Assembly: GCF_964355755.1 (NCBI RefSeq)
Contig: NC_092679.1
Coordinates: 11,892,932 to 11,956,931 of the forward strand
Reading direction: 5' to 3'
DNA: 64,000 bases
Origin: Antedon mediterranea
Lineage: Eukaryota; Echinodermata; Crinoidea; Comatulida; Antedonidae
The translations under genes and the position numbers were made by a program. Below the pieces are notes generated by a model. The model saw only the letters and a program-made list of their open reading frames with translations, was not told where the DNA came from and made no database searches. The first letter of the stretch is position 1. Every line of letters starts with the position of its first letter. This document shows positions 33,716-46,380 of this stretch, piece by piece.

Positions 33716-34339
33716 TTTTTAACCGATTATTCTGTTTAACAGCACGCTAGACCCTAGATATGCTAGATTTAAAGTACCGTATTTATTGAAAAAACGGCTT
33801 GGGCTGTTTATTGTTTAGGTGGTTTTTAGGTGGACATTTATTGGAAGAAAGTTGTTTATTCAATGGGAGGGGGTATAATCTAATGGAAATAGACGCCAAT
33901 TATTCCATATGATGTGTCATGGGAGTGACATGGTCACCGTTTATTTGAGGGGAATTTATTTAAAGATCGCCGTTTATTCGGTGAGTGAATTTTGAGGTCA
34001 AATATCAAAAGTGATATTATTCTTCAAGTGTACAAAAATACAAATGACAAATTTGAGACAAAAATTAATTCTTTTAAGACCAGTGGTTATCGAAGCATTG
34101 TCCTGACGCAAAAATTATTATTATTATTAGCGAACCCAGTCTTTACAGTAAATACAGGGAGTACTATATAATACGTTCGACTATCCTATGATCATGTGTG
34201 ACAATCTTCAGTTTATACCAGGCTATATTTATGTTCAATCTTTTACTTTTGTTTACAATAATGAATAGTAATTCGTCAAAGTAACGAATTAAAATATAGT
34301 TATTAATTCCTATTATACGCTGTTGCAGAGTCAGGTTGT

Positions 34340-34995
34340 TGAATGGTCTTGGTGGTAGTTGTCCGTCGTCGGGGGGTAATTGTTCTAAAGGGATAGTTTT
34401 CTGGGTGGTAGTTGTCCAGGGGTTAGTTGTCCTACGGAGGTAGTTGTCCTAAAAGATTATTTGCCCTCGGAATATTGTCCAGGTCCAGGAGGTAGATGTC
34501 CTACGGGGAGTATTGTGTCAGAGGCAGTTGTCCGCGGGGTAATTACCCGGGGGGGGGGGGGGAATTCTCCGGGGGTAATTGTCAGGGGGTAATTGTTCCT
34601 AGGGGGTAATTGTCCGGGGGTAGTTGTCCAGGGGTTAGTTGTCCTACGGAGGTAGTTGTCCTAAAAGATTATTTGCCCTCGGAGTTTTGTCCAGGAAGTA
34701 GTTGTCCTACGGGGAGTATTGTGTCAGATTTAGTTGTCCGCGGGGTAGTTACCCGGGGGGGGGGTAATTGTCCGGGGGTAATTGTCCGGGGGTAATTGTT
34801 CCTAGGGGGTAATTGTACGGGGGTAGGTGTCCAGGGGGTAGTTGTCCTAAGGGGGTAGTTGTCCGGGGGTATTTGTCCGGGGGTGGGGGTAGTTGTCCTA
34901 AAGGGGTAGTTGTCCTAAGGGGGTAGTGGTCCAGGTGGTGGTTGTCCGGGGGGTAGTTTTCCGGGGGGTAAATGTCCAGGGGGTGAATATCCGGA
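34340..34995. repeat. G-rich minisatellite, gggggtagttgtcc / gggggtaattgtcc
   Basis: Several dozen imperfect 14-mers, with longer higher-order copies such as tagttgtcctacggag. It includes pure G runs of 9 to 13 bases (34550-34561 and 34755-34764). The plus strand should readily form G-quadruplexes. Unit and orientation are the reverse complement of the 33120-33243 array. Confidence 0.85.
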
Positions 34996-35369
34996 TACAC
35001 TCACTATGTATGTATGTCGGTAGGTCGGTCGGTAAGCACTAACTTGAGCACGCGACTGCAGCCATGTATATGGCCTTGTTAGCAATATATTTTGTATATC
35101 AACATTGTAAAATTTAATCAAATATGATATTAGATGTTATTAAATAAAAAGAGTGTTTATTTAACCTCATACAAAGAATTTCAATACATTATTTTCTCGA
35201 CGTGTGTTGGACATGCCAGGACATGCAGCAGTCTTCAGAGACAACGGCACATGTGAGAAAATTCTTCCGCAGTCTGTTGGACCTATCAATTAGTCAAGTT
35301 TACAAAATATTAAAACTGTCGGCATTAACTCCCTAATGACCCGCACAAATTAGAAAAGAAAGGTGAGGT

Positions 35370-38300
35370 GGTGGAATTGGCATCTTTATATCTAAACGTT
35401 TATCGGTTATTTCTGACAACATCTTAGAATCTATTAATGATGACCTAGAGAGACGTTGGGTCAAAATTTAAAATGATAATAGCAAACCAATATATATATT
35501 TGTGTGACTTATTTTCCTGTACAAGAAGTTATATAATGAACTAACCAATGAACTTTATACCCAATTATTTACCCGAAATTATTAGAATAGAAAATGATGA
35601 AGATGATACTAATATTGTACTGATGAGGGATTTCAATGCAAGAATTGGAAATGTAATACTATGGTGATCCCATAAAAAAACTCAAATGGTAATAGGTTAT
35701 TTAATTTTAGGAGCAACGCTAATCTTACAATTTTAAACGCCACTATCTTGTGAGAGTAAGTTGTACATGCAATCAACAGAGCACAATAGATTATTTACTG
35801 TGCTCTAAAGGGTTGATTAACCACATACAATCAGTTTTAATTGATAAAAAGGGAGAGTTTAATTTTGGTAGTGATCAAAATCTTATGTTGTTAACCCTTG
35901 ACATAGCTTTGAATAAACACACCATTTCACCAATTAAACCAATAGTTATTTGGGACATTAAGAACAATCAAGATTTCACTTTATACCAAAAGAAACTTGA
36001 AGAAAAAGTTAATGGTTGGAATGCTAATGATTCAATTTGGGAATCCTAGAAAAATATCATTATAGAATCAGCAAAAGAAGGAATAGGAATTACCAGAGTA
36101 CTAAATTGCAAATAAAAACCGTGGTTTGATAAAGAAGTAGACTTTGCCATAAAAGAAAGAAAATCCGCTTCACGCCACCATCGTCAATGGGTTCATTTAA
36201 ATAGAAAAAAATAATGATAATACAGTATAGATAATAGCAACACTAACAACAACAATAATAAAAATGATATTGATACTGCTGATTTATGGAGTTTATATAT
36301 TTGGAAAAACGGCATAAAGTTGAAACGCTTATTAAAAATAAAATAACAGAAAAAATGATTAATGGTTCAAGAGAAATAGCTAATAAAGGAGGTCCTTCCT
36401 GTAACGATTTCTAGAAAAAACTTCAAAGGCAACACGGATTTTGATTGCATCCAAGTTCCTGATTCTGAAGATAACCTTTGCATTAGGTCGTTGGGAAAAT
36501 TTAGGTAAAGATAATATGAATTTGAATGATTGTAATGGTTTTCTAACTGATCGCCTAGTTAGAAAAATTAGAGATAACCTTTCTTACGATGTTCATTCTG
36601 ATAATAATGGAGAATTCCTAAATGATATTGCTATTGATTTTGATATTGTTAAAGATGCAATAACTCTTGCAAAGAATAACAAAGCCTATGGTTGGGACAA
36701 TATTACATTATTAAAAATGAAGGAATATATATTATTAAATCATTACTTGGCCTTTTCAACAAAATTATTAAATTGGAAGAAATCCAGAAGGACTGGAATA
36801 GTTCCATTATTATTCATATTCATTAGAAAGGTAGCCGTAGAATTTTGGACAACTATAGAGAAATATCATTAACTTCATGTGTTCTAAGATCTTTAATAGA
36901 ATTGTGTCATTTAACATTTCAAACTTGAAAATGTTGATACTTTTTCCGCGGTCCCAGGAAGGCTTTCGCGCAACATAGATGTGAAGACCATATTTTTACT
37001 CTTAAGAGTATTGCTGCTTGCAGACTTGAAGAAAATAAACACACCTATAATATGGAATTCCTGGACTTCCGTAAAACATTCGATGTGTCTGGCGAAAAGG
37101 CTTACTTAGGCCTAAAGCCGTTTGGTCATCAGGTATTAGGGGTAAAATTTGGCGATTGATCGATAAACTTTATGAAGATGTTAAAGGTTCTGTAAGATTT
37201 GGAGATATGGACACAGAATTCTTCAATATTCAACAGGGAGTAAAGCAAGGCTGTGTACTTTCTCCAATCCTATTTAACATTTTCATAAATGAATTTAAAA
37301 TGCTAGTAATAGTATCAAACAATGTTGGTATCAAAATAAATAACACGTTGATAGGTGGGTTATTCTGGGCAGACGATGTTGTATTAGTTGACAATAACGA
37401 ACATGAATTTTCAAAAATACTTGATCTTGCAACATTATTTGCACAAAAAAACGGAAGTTACATTTTTACTATGATAAATCCAATGTTCTTGTTTTTGGGA
37501 AAAGAATTGACAGCCATAAACAATGGAAGCTAGGGGATAGATTTATTGTTGAAGCAGAGACTTACAAATACCTTGGTGTCCATATTTCTAGCTAAATGAC
37601 AATGTAAGCACCAAAATGTAATTACAAAATGCAATAGGTCTATAGCTTATATCAAATTGTTAATTGACAATTGCAATAATTTTAACAGAGTATTTTTTGA
37701 GATATATTATGGAGGACAATCGGTCTACCTGCAATTAATTACGAATCAGCTGTTTGGTGTTCGTTAAATAAAGTTGATATTGATAAAATAGAAAACTTCA
37801 ATTGCAAATAGCTAGATATATTCTTAAGGCGTCTAGAAACACGCCGCGTGCAATCTTATTTTTGGTGAATTGGGTTGGTTCCCAATAAATGTCACACAGG
37901 ATAGTTTATTTTAATCCGATTGTACACATGGAATCACATCGTTGGCCAAATGTTTTGCTTAATGCCCACCACCGTAGATCTGACCAGGGAGTTGTAAAAT
38001 ACTCCCTGATCTGACCAGCTTTATGTTGAGATTAGGAACTAAGATTAAAGAACGTGCTTGTATTGATTTTGCGCTCCAGAATATTAGACTGGAGGAATTG
38101 GCAATATTCGGGCAAATCTATCTAATGCAATTGACGTTTGGAACCGATTAATAATGGAACAATAGACCAAAAATCAATGTATGTTCTTGGTTCATCTGTA
38201 CTTGATCTTCCTGCAAATATTAAAATTACATTCGAGAGATTTTGTAGAGGTTTTTCACCAAACGGGCATGGAGAAAGAGAAGGGACATCAACAATGTTCT

Positions 38301-38640
38301 TTGCTTTTTAAATCCTGTATTACTTTTGTTAATGTTATTTTTTATATCAGTTTCCTTGTACTGTAAATAGGCCTATTGTTAAATCATTTTTTTTCTCTAA
38401 CTTTTATTTTACTCTTACTCTGGATGCACCTTCACAAAGTATTACTTTTGTTAATGCTATTTGCTTATATCTTGTATAATTTAGTTTAAGTTTCCTTTTA
38501 GGCCTACTGCAAATAGGTCTTTTGTTAAATCATTTTTTTTCTTTAACTTTTATTTTACTTACTCTGGACGCACCTTCATTTCAAGAAGTGTGCCACTGTT
38601 TCAAAAGCGTAGCTTCCAAATAAATTACTTTTTGGCTAAA
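35370..38640 (+). mobile_element. Degenerate LINE (endonuclease plus reverse transcriptase)
   Basis: Plus-strand pieces appear in order: GGIGIFISKRLSVISDN and DTNIVLMRDFNARIGN (AP endonuclease motifs, 35370-35655); STIDYLLCS and GSDQNLMLL (35775-35890); NNKAYGWDNITLLKMKE (36680-36725); NIQQGVKQGCVLSPILFNIF (RT, 37225-37285); LFWADDVVLVDN (YADD-like catalytic motif, here WADD, 37360-37395); then an RT tail. At least six frame breaks and stops make it a pseudogene. The T-rich 38350-38640 stretch looks like its 3' UTR with an internal duplication (tggatgcaccttca / tggacgcaccttca). Confidence 0.85.
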
Positions 38641-40440
38641 GCCGCAACGCGAAAGAAAGCTCACAGCAGTTAAAACTGCTAGTTCGCCCTCTAGAGTTTA
38701 TACGTGTATTTCGTAAACACAATAAATGTGCAAGAAGAAAACGAGACAGCAGCTTAGCTTAGGCTACTAGGCCCTCTCTACAGTCTCCCCTCTAGCAGCC
38801 TAGAGTCCAACAGAGGTGTGATGACTTTTGTGAGAGGAAGAAAATCCAGCCGGCCCAAAACAAATAAATATTGAATGAAAAAAGAGAAATGAAATGTTAT
38901 CGTTAAAGATGAGCTGCCTGATGTATTTGCAAGAATGTTCGTATTTGTTTTGATAGCGATGTTGTCATGTAAGTTTGATCAATTTTTATAAAGACAAATG
39001 TAAGTCTCCATTTTAAATTTGTAAAATTTTATTTTTAGGCTAGGCTAGTAGCCTACGCATATAGGCCTAGGCTAGGCCTAGTAATAGTAGTAGGCCAGGC
39101 TTTATGCATTGGACTAGATAAGAACAAGATAGGTTAGGTAGGCCTAGGCTAGTGGGTCAAGGCTACTTTGTTATTATATGACTAAGGCTAGCTAGGCTAG
39201 GGGCCTATTAGTATCTCCTAACTGTGTGGGCTAGAGGCCCAGCTAGACCTCTCTATCTAGGCTAGTCTACTCCTAGCTAGAGGCTACTAGATTAGGCATA
39301 GCCTATATAGCCTAGCCTACTTATACAGCAGGCCGGTCCTTCCCGGAGAAGGATTAGGCCAAGTTGAGCCGCCGACAAGTTGAGCCACCACCAGAAACAC
39401 CAAATGCTAACTTTCGCCGGTGCTCATTTCTATTTAATAGAAGTTCTATTTATATTATTATTTGATATAACGATACGGTATATTCAAAAGTTTATATATC
39501 ACGGGTTTTAGTATATATTATTAAATATTATAATTAAAGAAATAATTATGAAAATCTGACTTGTAGATTCTAAAATATAAGGCATAAAACATCACTGAAA
39601 ATGATCGTTTTAGCAAAAAATTATGTATAACATGTTTGCCTGAGGGGGCAGTGGTATGAACTAGGCCTACTCAATTTTTCGGTAAAATAATTACAATAAA
39701 ATCACCGTTTTTTAGTAAAATATTTTGTGTATTAACATTTAATAAAATTCAATAAAATATGATATTAAAAGATAGTAAATAAAAAATAATAATTATTTAA
39801 CCTCATTCGAAGAATATCAATACTCTATTAGTCCTGAGAGACAACGTGATTTTACGTGGTAAGCCTACACGCGAGAAAAATTTTATGGAAAATATTATGA
39901 CTACTTTCCTTTGCTGTGTTGTTATGACGGTTCAACTTGAAACCAACAACATTGTAGTATGTAATTATTTATATATAATTTATTTAAATAAACATAAAGA
40001 CCATGAACTTATGTACTAGGACACCACTCTATCACTACGCGAAATGTCGTAAAAGACGCACTGGGCGTTTCATAGAAATTACCGGCGGCTCAACCGGTCA
40101 TATGCCACGACAACACCCGACCGAACGCACGGAGAATGTCTGGAGTTCCGAGGTATTGAAAGAAGCACTCGAGTAGGCCTATGATCGAAAGAAAGTTATT
40201 TTTAAAATTAAAGTATGTTTATGCTTATGTGTGGCAACATATTTTTCTGATGTTAGCCTTGATCGTCTTGTATTGTATCATTTAAAAAGAATGTTTCTAA
40301 CTGTATCTAATTTATCTATTGAATGTTAACCTGTTACATAGATACTGTAAATGAGTGTTTGTTAATGTATAATTATGTATAGAACTGATATGAAAATTAT
40401 GTACTCAAATGTTTTGGTAACATTTCTATAACTAGAAAGC
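38641..40440. other. Intergenic, taggcctag-rich; possible signal exon
   Basis: 38990-39350 is dominated by taggcc/ggccta palindromes. At 38935-38968 ATG TTC GTA TTT GTT TTG ATA GCG ATG TTG TCA T is followed by donor GTAAGT, reading MFVFVLIAMLS, which resembles a signal-peptide exon with a phase-1 intron. I find no exon that could follow it. The rest, up to 40440, is AT-rich with nothing recognised. Confidence 0.3.
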
Positions 40441-40452
40441 CACTCCGAGAGT

Positions 40453-41900
40453 GCATACCTCCGCCTACTGTAAAATTCTCCTACATAAGATTTCTCCGGG
40501 AAAAAAAAAAATATATATATATATTTGTGTGTGTCTTATTAACACGTTCACCGCCAAAGACGGAAATCTCCGTCTTTCAATGCCCAGCGCCAGACCGCCA
40601 AAGACGAAAATTTCCGTCTTTGGCTTTTTATTGCACAATTTGTTAGATCAGGTATATATGGACCGCATGTAGAAATTTCAACATCCAAATCGATCTGGAC
40701 CGCAAATATTTTGATACTTTATTAACCCCTAGTGCCATTGACCCCAGCTGGCCTACATCGCGTCCTATCCGTAAACAACATAATGTGTTTACTGCGGACG
40801 AAGCAATTGCAGAAATATTGGCCGACTCGGAAAATGAGTATTTATTATCCCCAGATGATGTAGGTATATTTGTACCTAAATCTGGTTTATAAAATGTAAT
40901 AAATAATTGGAGATAATTTAGCTAGCCTGGCCTAGGCTAGTTTGTAGAATAGGTTGAGAATCGTGACACTGACAGACGGTGCAGTCCAGGCTAAAATCCT
41001 CATTATCTCTGCTTTGTTCTCCGATTGAGCCTAAAATGCTAAAAGTGAGCCAAGTTCTTTGTACAGTTATGTGGTATTACAGTTTTATTTCAATAAAGTG
41101 TTTGGTACCATTGGAAAGTTTATTTCTATCTCATTATTTTAATGGAAAATGCATGTTATTCTGGATTACAAACACCTTTGCTATGAGCTTTGAAAAACAG
41201 GTAAATTTATCTAAAATGGCTGGCGGTGAGGGGTACTTCCTTTATTGAATGACTGGCGGTGAAAGTGTTAATGCTGTTTGTGATTGAGGCTAATAATTTC
41301 ACCACAAGCATGTGTATGCGAGTTTGGCGTAATGGTTATGTAACAAGCCTTTCAAATAACAATAGCTTCAGTTGACTAACAATACAACAGCAACGTGAAA
41401 ATCAAACAAGTAAATTAGAAAAGAAATAGGTTTTTTAAACTACTCGCATTAAAAAACATGCACAATAAATCAAATTATGTTTTAAAATTACAAATCACAT
41501 ATTATAACTCTTGCCTCTTGTACAAAGATGAAGTTTTTTGGACAAGTAGTTCTCGAGAAAATGCAATTTCAGTTTACTTGTTACTTTAAGACGGCTCGCC
41601 GGCTTTTGAAAAATTCTGTCCTATCTTTTAACACTAGCAGGTCTGAAAATAATATCAATTTTGTTATTGTGAAGTTATTAATACACCAATTTTGTTGATT
41701 TTCAATAAGCATGGTCTGAAAGTATATACCTATCTCTGCACCCAAAAATTCAGAACAATAACTTGAAAACTGTAGGCGCTATCGTGCTAACAAACATACA
41801 TACAAACAAACAAACAAAGTAAATACTATATCTGGCAAAATTCTTTTTTGCCAAGTAACAAACACACGCTACCGATTACATATACTGTACCTCCTTGGCG
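40453..41900. mobile_element. Repeat with tacctccgcc / ggcggaggta ends, host of a nested element
   Basis: gcatacctccgcc near 40456 and ttggcggaggtaaa near 41888 are inverted repeats. The piggyBac-like element at 40543-41267 is nested inside. The remaining body has a (caaa)n microsatellite and shows no coding. Confidence 0.45.
40543..41267 (+). mobile_element. piggyBac-like element remnant with TTAA flanks
   Basis: Bounded by TTAA on both sides (40539-40542 and 41268-41271). Terminal inverted repeats are CACGTTCACCGCCA and TGGCGGTGAAAGTG. Subterminal palindromes aaagacggaaatctccgtct and aaagacgaaaatttccgtct follow the left end. Inside, 40770-40890 reads KQHNVFTADEAIAEILADSE and ENEYLLSPDDVGIFVPKSGL then stop, resembling the acidic N-terminus of piggyBac transposases; the catalytic domain is gone. 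The 73-codon ORF over the left end is a by-product. Confidence 0.75.
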
Positions 41901-42059
41901 GAGGTAAATAACCATGAACATGGATGATAAATGTGGTACTTACAGTATACAGTATGTAGTTAATTAAAATGTTATATGTTACTATACATTAATCAATTGC
42001 AGATATGTTGTCTTTTTTATTAGCTCAGAATGTCACTAATATTGCAACAAACATCTGTG

Positions 42060-42270
42060 ACAGTATTTAGGCCTAATTTTTATTGGCCTATATTTTTATC
42101 ATTGGTTATCGTTTAGGCAATTTTGTTTTTCTTGTAGTTTTATTGTCTCTTTTTTTATTGTCTTAATTATGCCAAGTAAAATGAATTTCCATTTTAAGTG
42201 GACCAATGAAATTTCTTGAATGAATTTTGACAATAATTTTATGCCATTTTTTACTCACTCACATGAATCG
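42060..42270. repeat. Dispersed repeat shared with 48870-49010
   Basis: ttggcctat ... agttttattgtct ... attgtcttaattatgccaa ... attttcattttaa ... gtggac recurs, diverged, near 48870-49010. Both are probably parts of a retroposon 3' region. Confidence 0.45.
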
Positions 42271-42829
42271 TGTTGAAAAAAAAAAATCCAAATTACAAAC
42301 CCCACAGTTAAACACGTTTGAACCAACATTTAGTTTTCTTCATTAATTTATTACAGATATTACTGTATCTGCCATTACTTGATATCATCATATTATTGTT
42401 ATTCTAACATTCATTTATTAATCATACTATATAACTATATCATTATATATAAAACAAAATATAATTCTTTATCTTACATTTACAATTTGAATGTGATATT
42501 GATTGACATCTAGAAGAAAAAGATGGAGACCTAATTAGAACCAATTTCTGAAAAAAGACCTATATAATACCAAACTCTCGCCATTTATTAGTATACAGGC
42601 GCTGGGAGGGGGGGGGGGGCTGCAACCGAGCTTGGACGTGTATTAGTAGGACTCACCTACAGTACTGTAGGCTTAGACCACTAACCCAGCTTTTAGATTT
42701 AAGAAATAAAAACATGAAGGATCAGATGAATTGAATACCAATGTACACAGTTATCGGCTAGACTTGTTTGTACATAGCCGTAGGATCAGCAGGATGTACA
42801 GTAGGATAGGCTAGCCTAGGCCTACTACT

Positions 42830-43862
42830 CCCTTAGGACAACTACCACCTAGTACAACTACCCCTAGTACAACTACCCCCTAGGACAACTACCCCATAGG
42901 ACAACTACCACCTGGACCACTATCCTCTAGGACAACTATGTTGTATAGTAAAATATCACTGGATACATTACTGGCAATGATGAAACAAGCTATAGACAAC
43001 TAGGATGTGATTTTTATCACTGGTGCTGCAATAACAACCTGAAACTAAACATAAAGAAAACAAAAGAAATGCAAATTGATTTTAGGAAAATTAAAGAACC
43101 CTTAGAACCTCTGATTATAAATGAAAATGAGATTGAAGTAGTAAATGAGTACAAATATCTGGGTTGTATAATTGACAATAAGCTAAATTGGATAAATAAT
43201 GTAAATAAAGCCACATGCAAAGCCAACCAAAGGATGTTTATTTTAAGAAAAATGAAGTACCTACAAATTGACAAAACTATACTTAAATTGTTTTATAACT
43301 CTGTAATTCTCAGTGTAATACTTTTTTGTAATGTTTGTTTTTATGGTAATACAATGCAAAAAGATAAAATTAAACTTAATCGAATAGGAAATAGAGCAAT
43401 TAGACTAGTAGGAGAGCACTTACCTGATGTTGAATCCTTGTATAAAGAAAATGTGTTAAAAAAAGTAAAAAGTATCATTGATGATGAAACACATCCTCTT
43501 CACAAACAATTTGCTCTCATGAATTCTGGCATAAGACTACGTGCACTTAATACCAAAACAAAACGGTTTAGGTGCTCGTTTGTACCTAATGCTATACACT
43601 TATATAACTCCAGAGTACAAAGGTAAAATGTAACCGATAATTTTTTATCTAATTTTAACAATTTTTAGCCTCTTAACTTTTTGTGTGTGTTTTTGTAAAT
43701 TGTATTTTATATTTTTGTATTTTGCCAGTTTTCAAATCACATTTCTGTTTTTAAATGGACAATAAAGTATATATGACTATGACTATGACTATGAACTACC
43801 CTCTACTAGTAAAACTACCACCTAGGACAACTGCCCCTCTAGGACAATTACCTCCTAGAAAA
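42830..43862. repeat. Minisatellite ctaggacaactaccc split by a LINE copy
   Basis: Copies of the 14-15-bp unit occur at 42830-42940 and resume at 43793-43862. The LINE 3' fragment 42945-43795 sits between them. The unit is the same family as at 33120-33243. Confidence 0.8.
42945..43795 (+). mobile_element. 5'-truncated LINE, C-terminal reverse transcriptase and 3' UTR
   Basis: An open frame from about 42955 to the stop at 43624-43626. It reads YITGNDETSYRQLGCDFYHW, LKLNIKKTKEMQIDFRK, EYKYLGCIIDNKLNW, LKLFYNSVILSVILF, and [14 protein letters not shown] near the end. Such motifs mark the thumb and C-terminus of CR1/Jockey-type non-LTR RTs. After the stop comes a 160-nt 3' UTR ending in a (tgacta)n tail. 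The copy is well preserved, so it is a young insertion. A shorter copy of the same family is at 57163-57510. Confidence 0.88.
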
Positions 43863-45390
43863 ATGATCGAGATAAACTGAGAGATGCCAAAAAGAGTACA
43901 CTTGCCCAATCTGTCAGATTACTGAACTTCAAAAGCATACAGTAGGGAGAGAGATTGGTCGTAACTGAAAGCTTTTGAATCTTTCAATATGCGTATTCGT
44001 CAGGCGGGTAGGCTTATTTTATTCTTGCGTGACATGAAGATGCATATAGAAATCTGGAAACATGCAGTTTACCTAGCTACTCCAGTTAATAAAAAAAAAA
44101 GGGGTATTTTTTATAAGCCCCTTGGTATCGTTCACAGTGCTGACGTCACAATACAATGTGACATCTCCTCTAGACCAAGCGTTCTATGATAAACAGGCAT
44201 TGTACTCCCGATTTTACTTCATTTTCAACCGAACATTACTTCCAAATCTTTATTACTTTACGAAACTTTTACCAAAGAATTTGTACTTGGACATGGATTT
44301 AGGTGCTACAGTAACTATTCATTCACTATCAGTATTTACAGAGTTTTAACTACCATATTATACTTACCTCGTCTACATAAAAAACAATAAAATCGTCCAA
44401 AATAATTAAAATGTTGTTAAAATTATGTTTTTCGATGTGTAGCCAGGCCATTCTAGCCCCTATAATGGCCTGGCCTAGAAAATTGTGGCCTGGCCTAGAA
44501 AATTGTCTTCCTTGGCAAGATAAGATACAATAAGACAAGCTTTAAAAAAAAAAATACTTTGAGAATTCAAAATTCTCTCTTGAAAATTGTTGATTTGTTA
44601 TCATGAGTGCGAGTGGTTTTTCATAATTTTAGTTACTTTCTTTAAATAGGTTGTTTTTTTGTATGCATTCATTTTATTAATATCTTTAACCAATGATCCA
44701 ATAGGGGTTTCTAGGGTATTCTAAAAGTAAGACCGTTTCTACTAAAATGTTTAACAAAAAATAAAATTATCCAACATGAATTCCAGTATTGAACAATTCA
44801 TTGTTTGATAAAAGAATGTCGTCAGTCTCCCTGCAATTCACACTTGATGTCATTTTCATTCTCACAACCTTTATCATTAGAGCCAATTGATCAATATTGA
44901 TCATAAACAGATCAGTGTTTGCTAATAATATAAAACCCAAACTGGCAATTAGCCAAATACCAATCAATGGATGACATGTCACTCACAAAGTTCAAGGTCA
45001 TAAAAAGCAAATTAAAGCAGTTTTATTAAAGTCGTTTAAATGAACATATTAATTACATATTCCAAGAACATATTTTTCATTTTATTAATCTAAATGTTAA
45101 TTTAAAGAAAAAAATATTAATGCTACGGTTTGCCTACAGAAAAAAAACAGCAAAATTAATGATGAAAAAATGGAGATTGTTGTAGTAAGTAGGAATTAAA
45201 AAATGTTAAGATTATGAAAGTGGCTTAACATTTCCAAATAGCCTAATTCATAACAATAAAATACTGCATACTTTTAGCATTGACCATTTTATCAACAATT
45301 ACCAGATATATGTCATTCCTCAGTATTTCATCTTTTTATTGTTAATTATGTACTATTACCAAGGTAATTTAACAACAGGATGCTGAGTTT
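43863..45390. other. Intergenic, nothing recognised
   Basis: AT-rich; a direct duplication of ggcctggcctagaaaattgt near 44465-44505 is the only structure seen. Confidence 0.4.
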
Positions 45391-45392
45391 AT

Positions 45393-46380
45393 GAGATCAA
45401 AGGGTTTATCTGTGGCTGCTACATGATCAGTTCCACACCCCTTAAGAGATCAAAGGGTTTATCTGTGGCTGCTACATGATCAGTTCCACACCCCTTAAGA
45501 GATCAAAGGGTTTATCTGTGGCTGCTACATGATCAGTTCCACACCCCTTAAGAGATCAAAGGGTTTATCTGTGGCTGCTACATGATCAGTTCCACACCCC
45601 CCCCCCCCTTAAGAGATCAAAGGGTTTATCTGTGGCTGCTACATGATCAGTTCCACACCCCTTAAGAGATCAAAGGGTTCATCTGTGGCTGCTACATGAT
45701 CAGTTCCACACCCCTTAAGAGATCAAAGGGTTTATCTGTGGCTACTACATGATCAGTTCCACACCCCTTAAGAGATCAAAGGGTTTATCTGTGGCTACTA
45801 CATGATCAGTTCCACACCCCTTAAGAGATCAAAGGATTTATCTGTGGCTGCTACATGATCAGTTCCACACCCCTTAAGAGATCAAAGGGTTTATCTGTGG
45901 CTGCTACATGATCAGTTCCACACCCCTTAAGAGATCAAAGGGTTTATCTGTGGCTGCTACATGATCAGTTCCACACCCCTTAAGAGATCAAAGGGTTTAT
46001 CTGTGGCTGCTACATGATCAGTTCCACACCCCTTAAGAGATCAAAGGGTTTATCTGTGGCTGCTACATGATCAGTTCCACACCCCTTAAGAGATCAAAGG
46101 GTTTATCTGTGGCTACTACATGATCAGTTCCACACCCCTTAAGAGATCAAAGGGTTTATCTGTGGCTGCTACATGATCAGTTCCACACCCCTAAAGAGAT
46201 CAAAGGGTTTATCTGTGGCTGCTACATGATCAGTTCCACACCCCCCCCCCCCTTAAGAGATCAAAGGGTTTATCTGTGGCTGCTACATGATCAGTTCCAC
46301 ACCCCCCCTTAAGAGATCAAAGGGTTTATCTGTGGCTGCTACATGATCAGTTCCACCCTCCCCCCCCCCCCCCTTAAGAG
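45393..46380. repeat. 53-bp satellite, about 18 copies
   Basis: Unit: gagatcaaagggtttatctg, tggctgctacatgatcagtt, ccacaccccttaa. Eighteen starts can be counted between 45393 and 46311. Copies differ by single bases (gctgcta/gctacta, ggg/gga) and by the C-run, which expands from 4 to about 15 in four copies. There is no open frame shared by all copies, because C-run changes shift it. Confidence 0.95.

Noticed and set aside
34610-35121. Proline- and glycine-rich ORFs on both strands
   Set aside because: They are translations of the G-rich minisatellite.
39358-40100. Inverted-repeat element with ttgagccgccg ends
   Set aside because: Only 11 bp match between ttgagccgccg near 39366 and cggcggctcaa near 40084, and no extended arms or flanks were found.
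45393-46380. CRISPR-like array
   Set aside because: The 53-bp units are head-to-tail with no spacers, and the setting is eukaryotic. It is a satellite.
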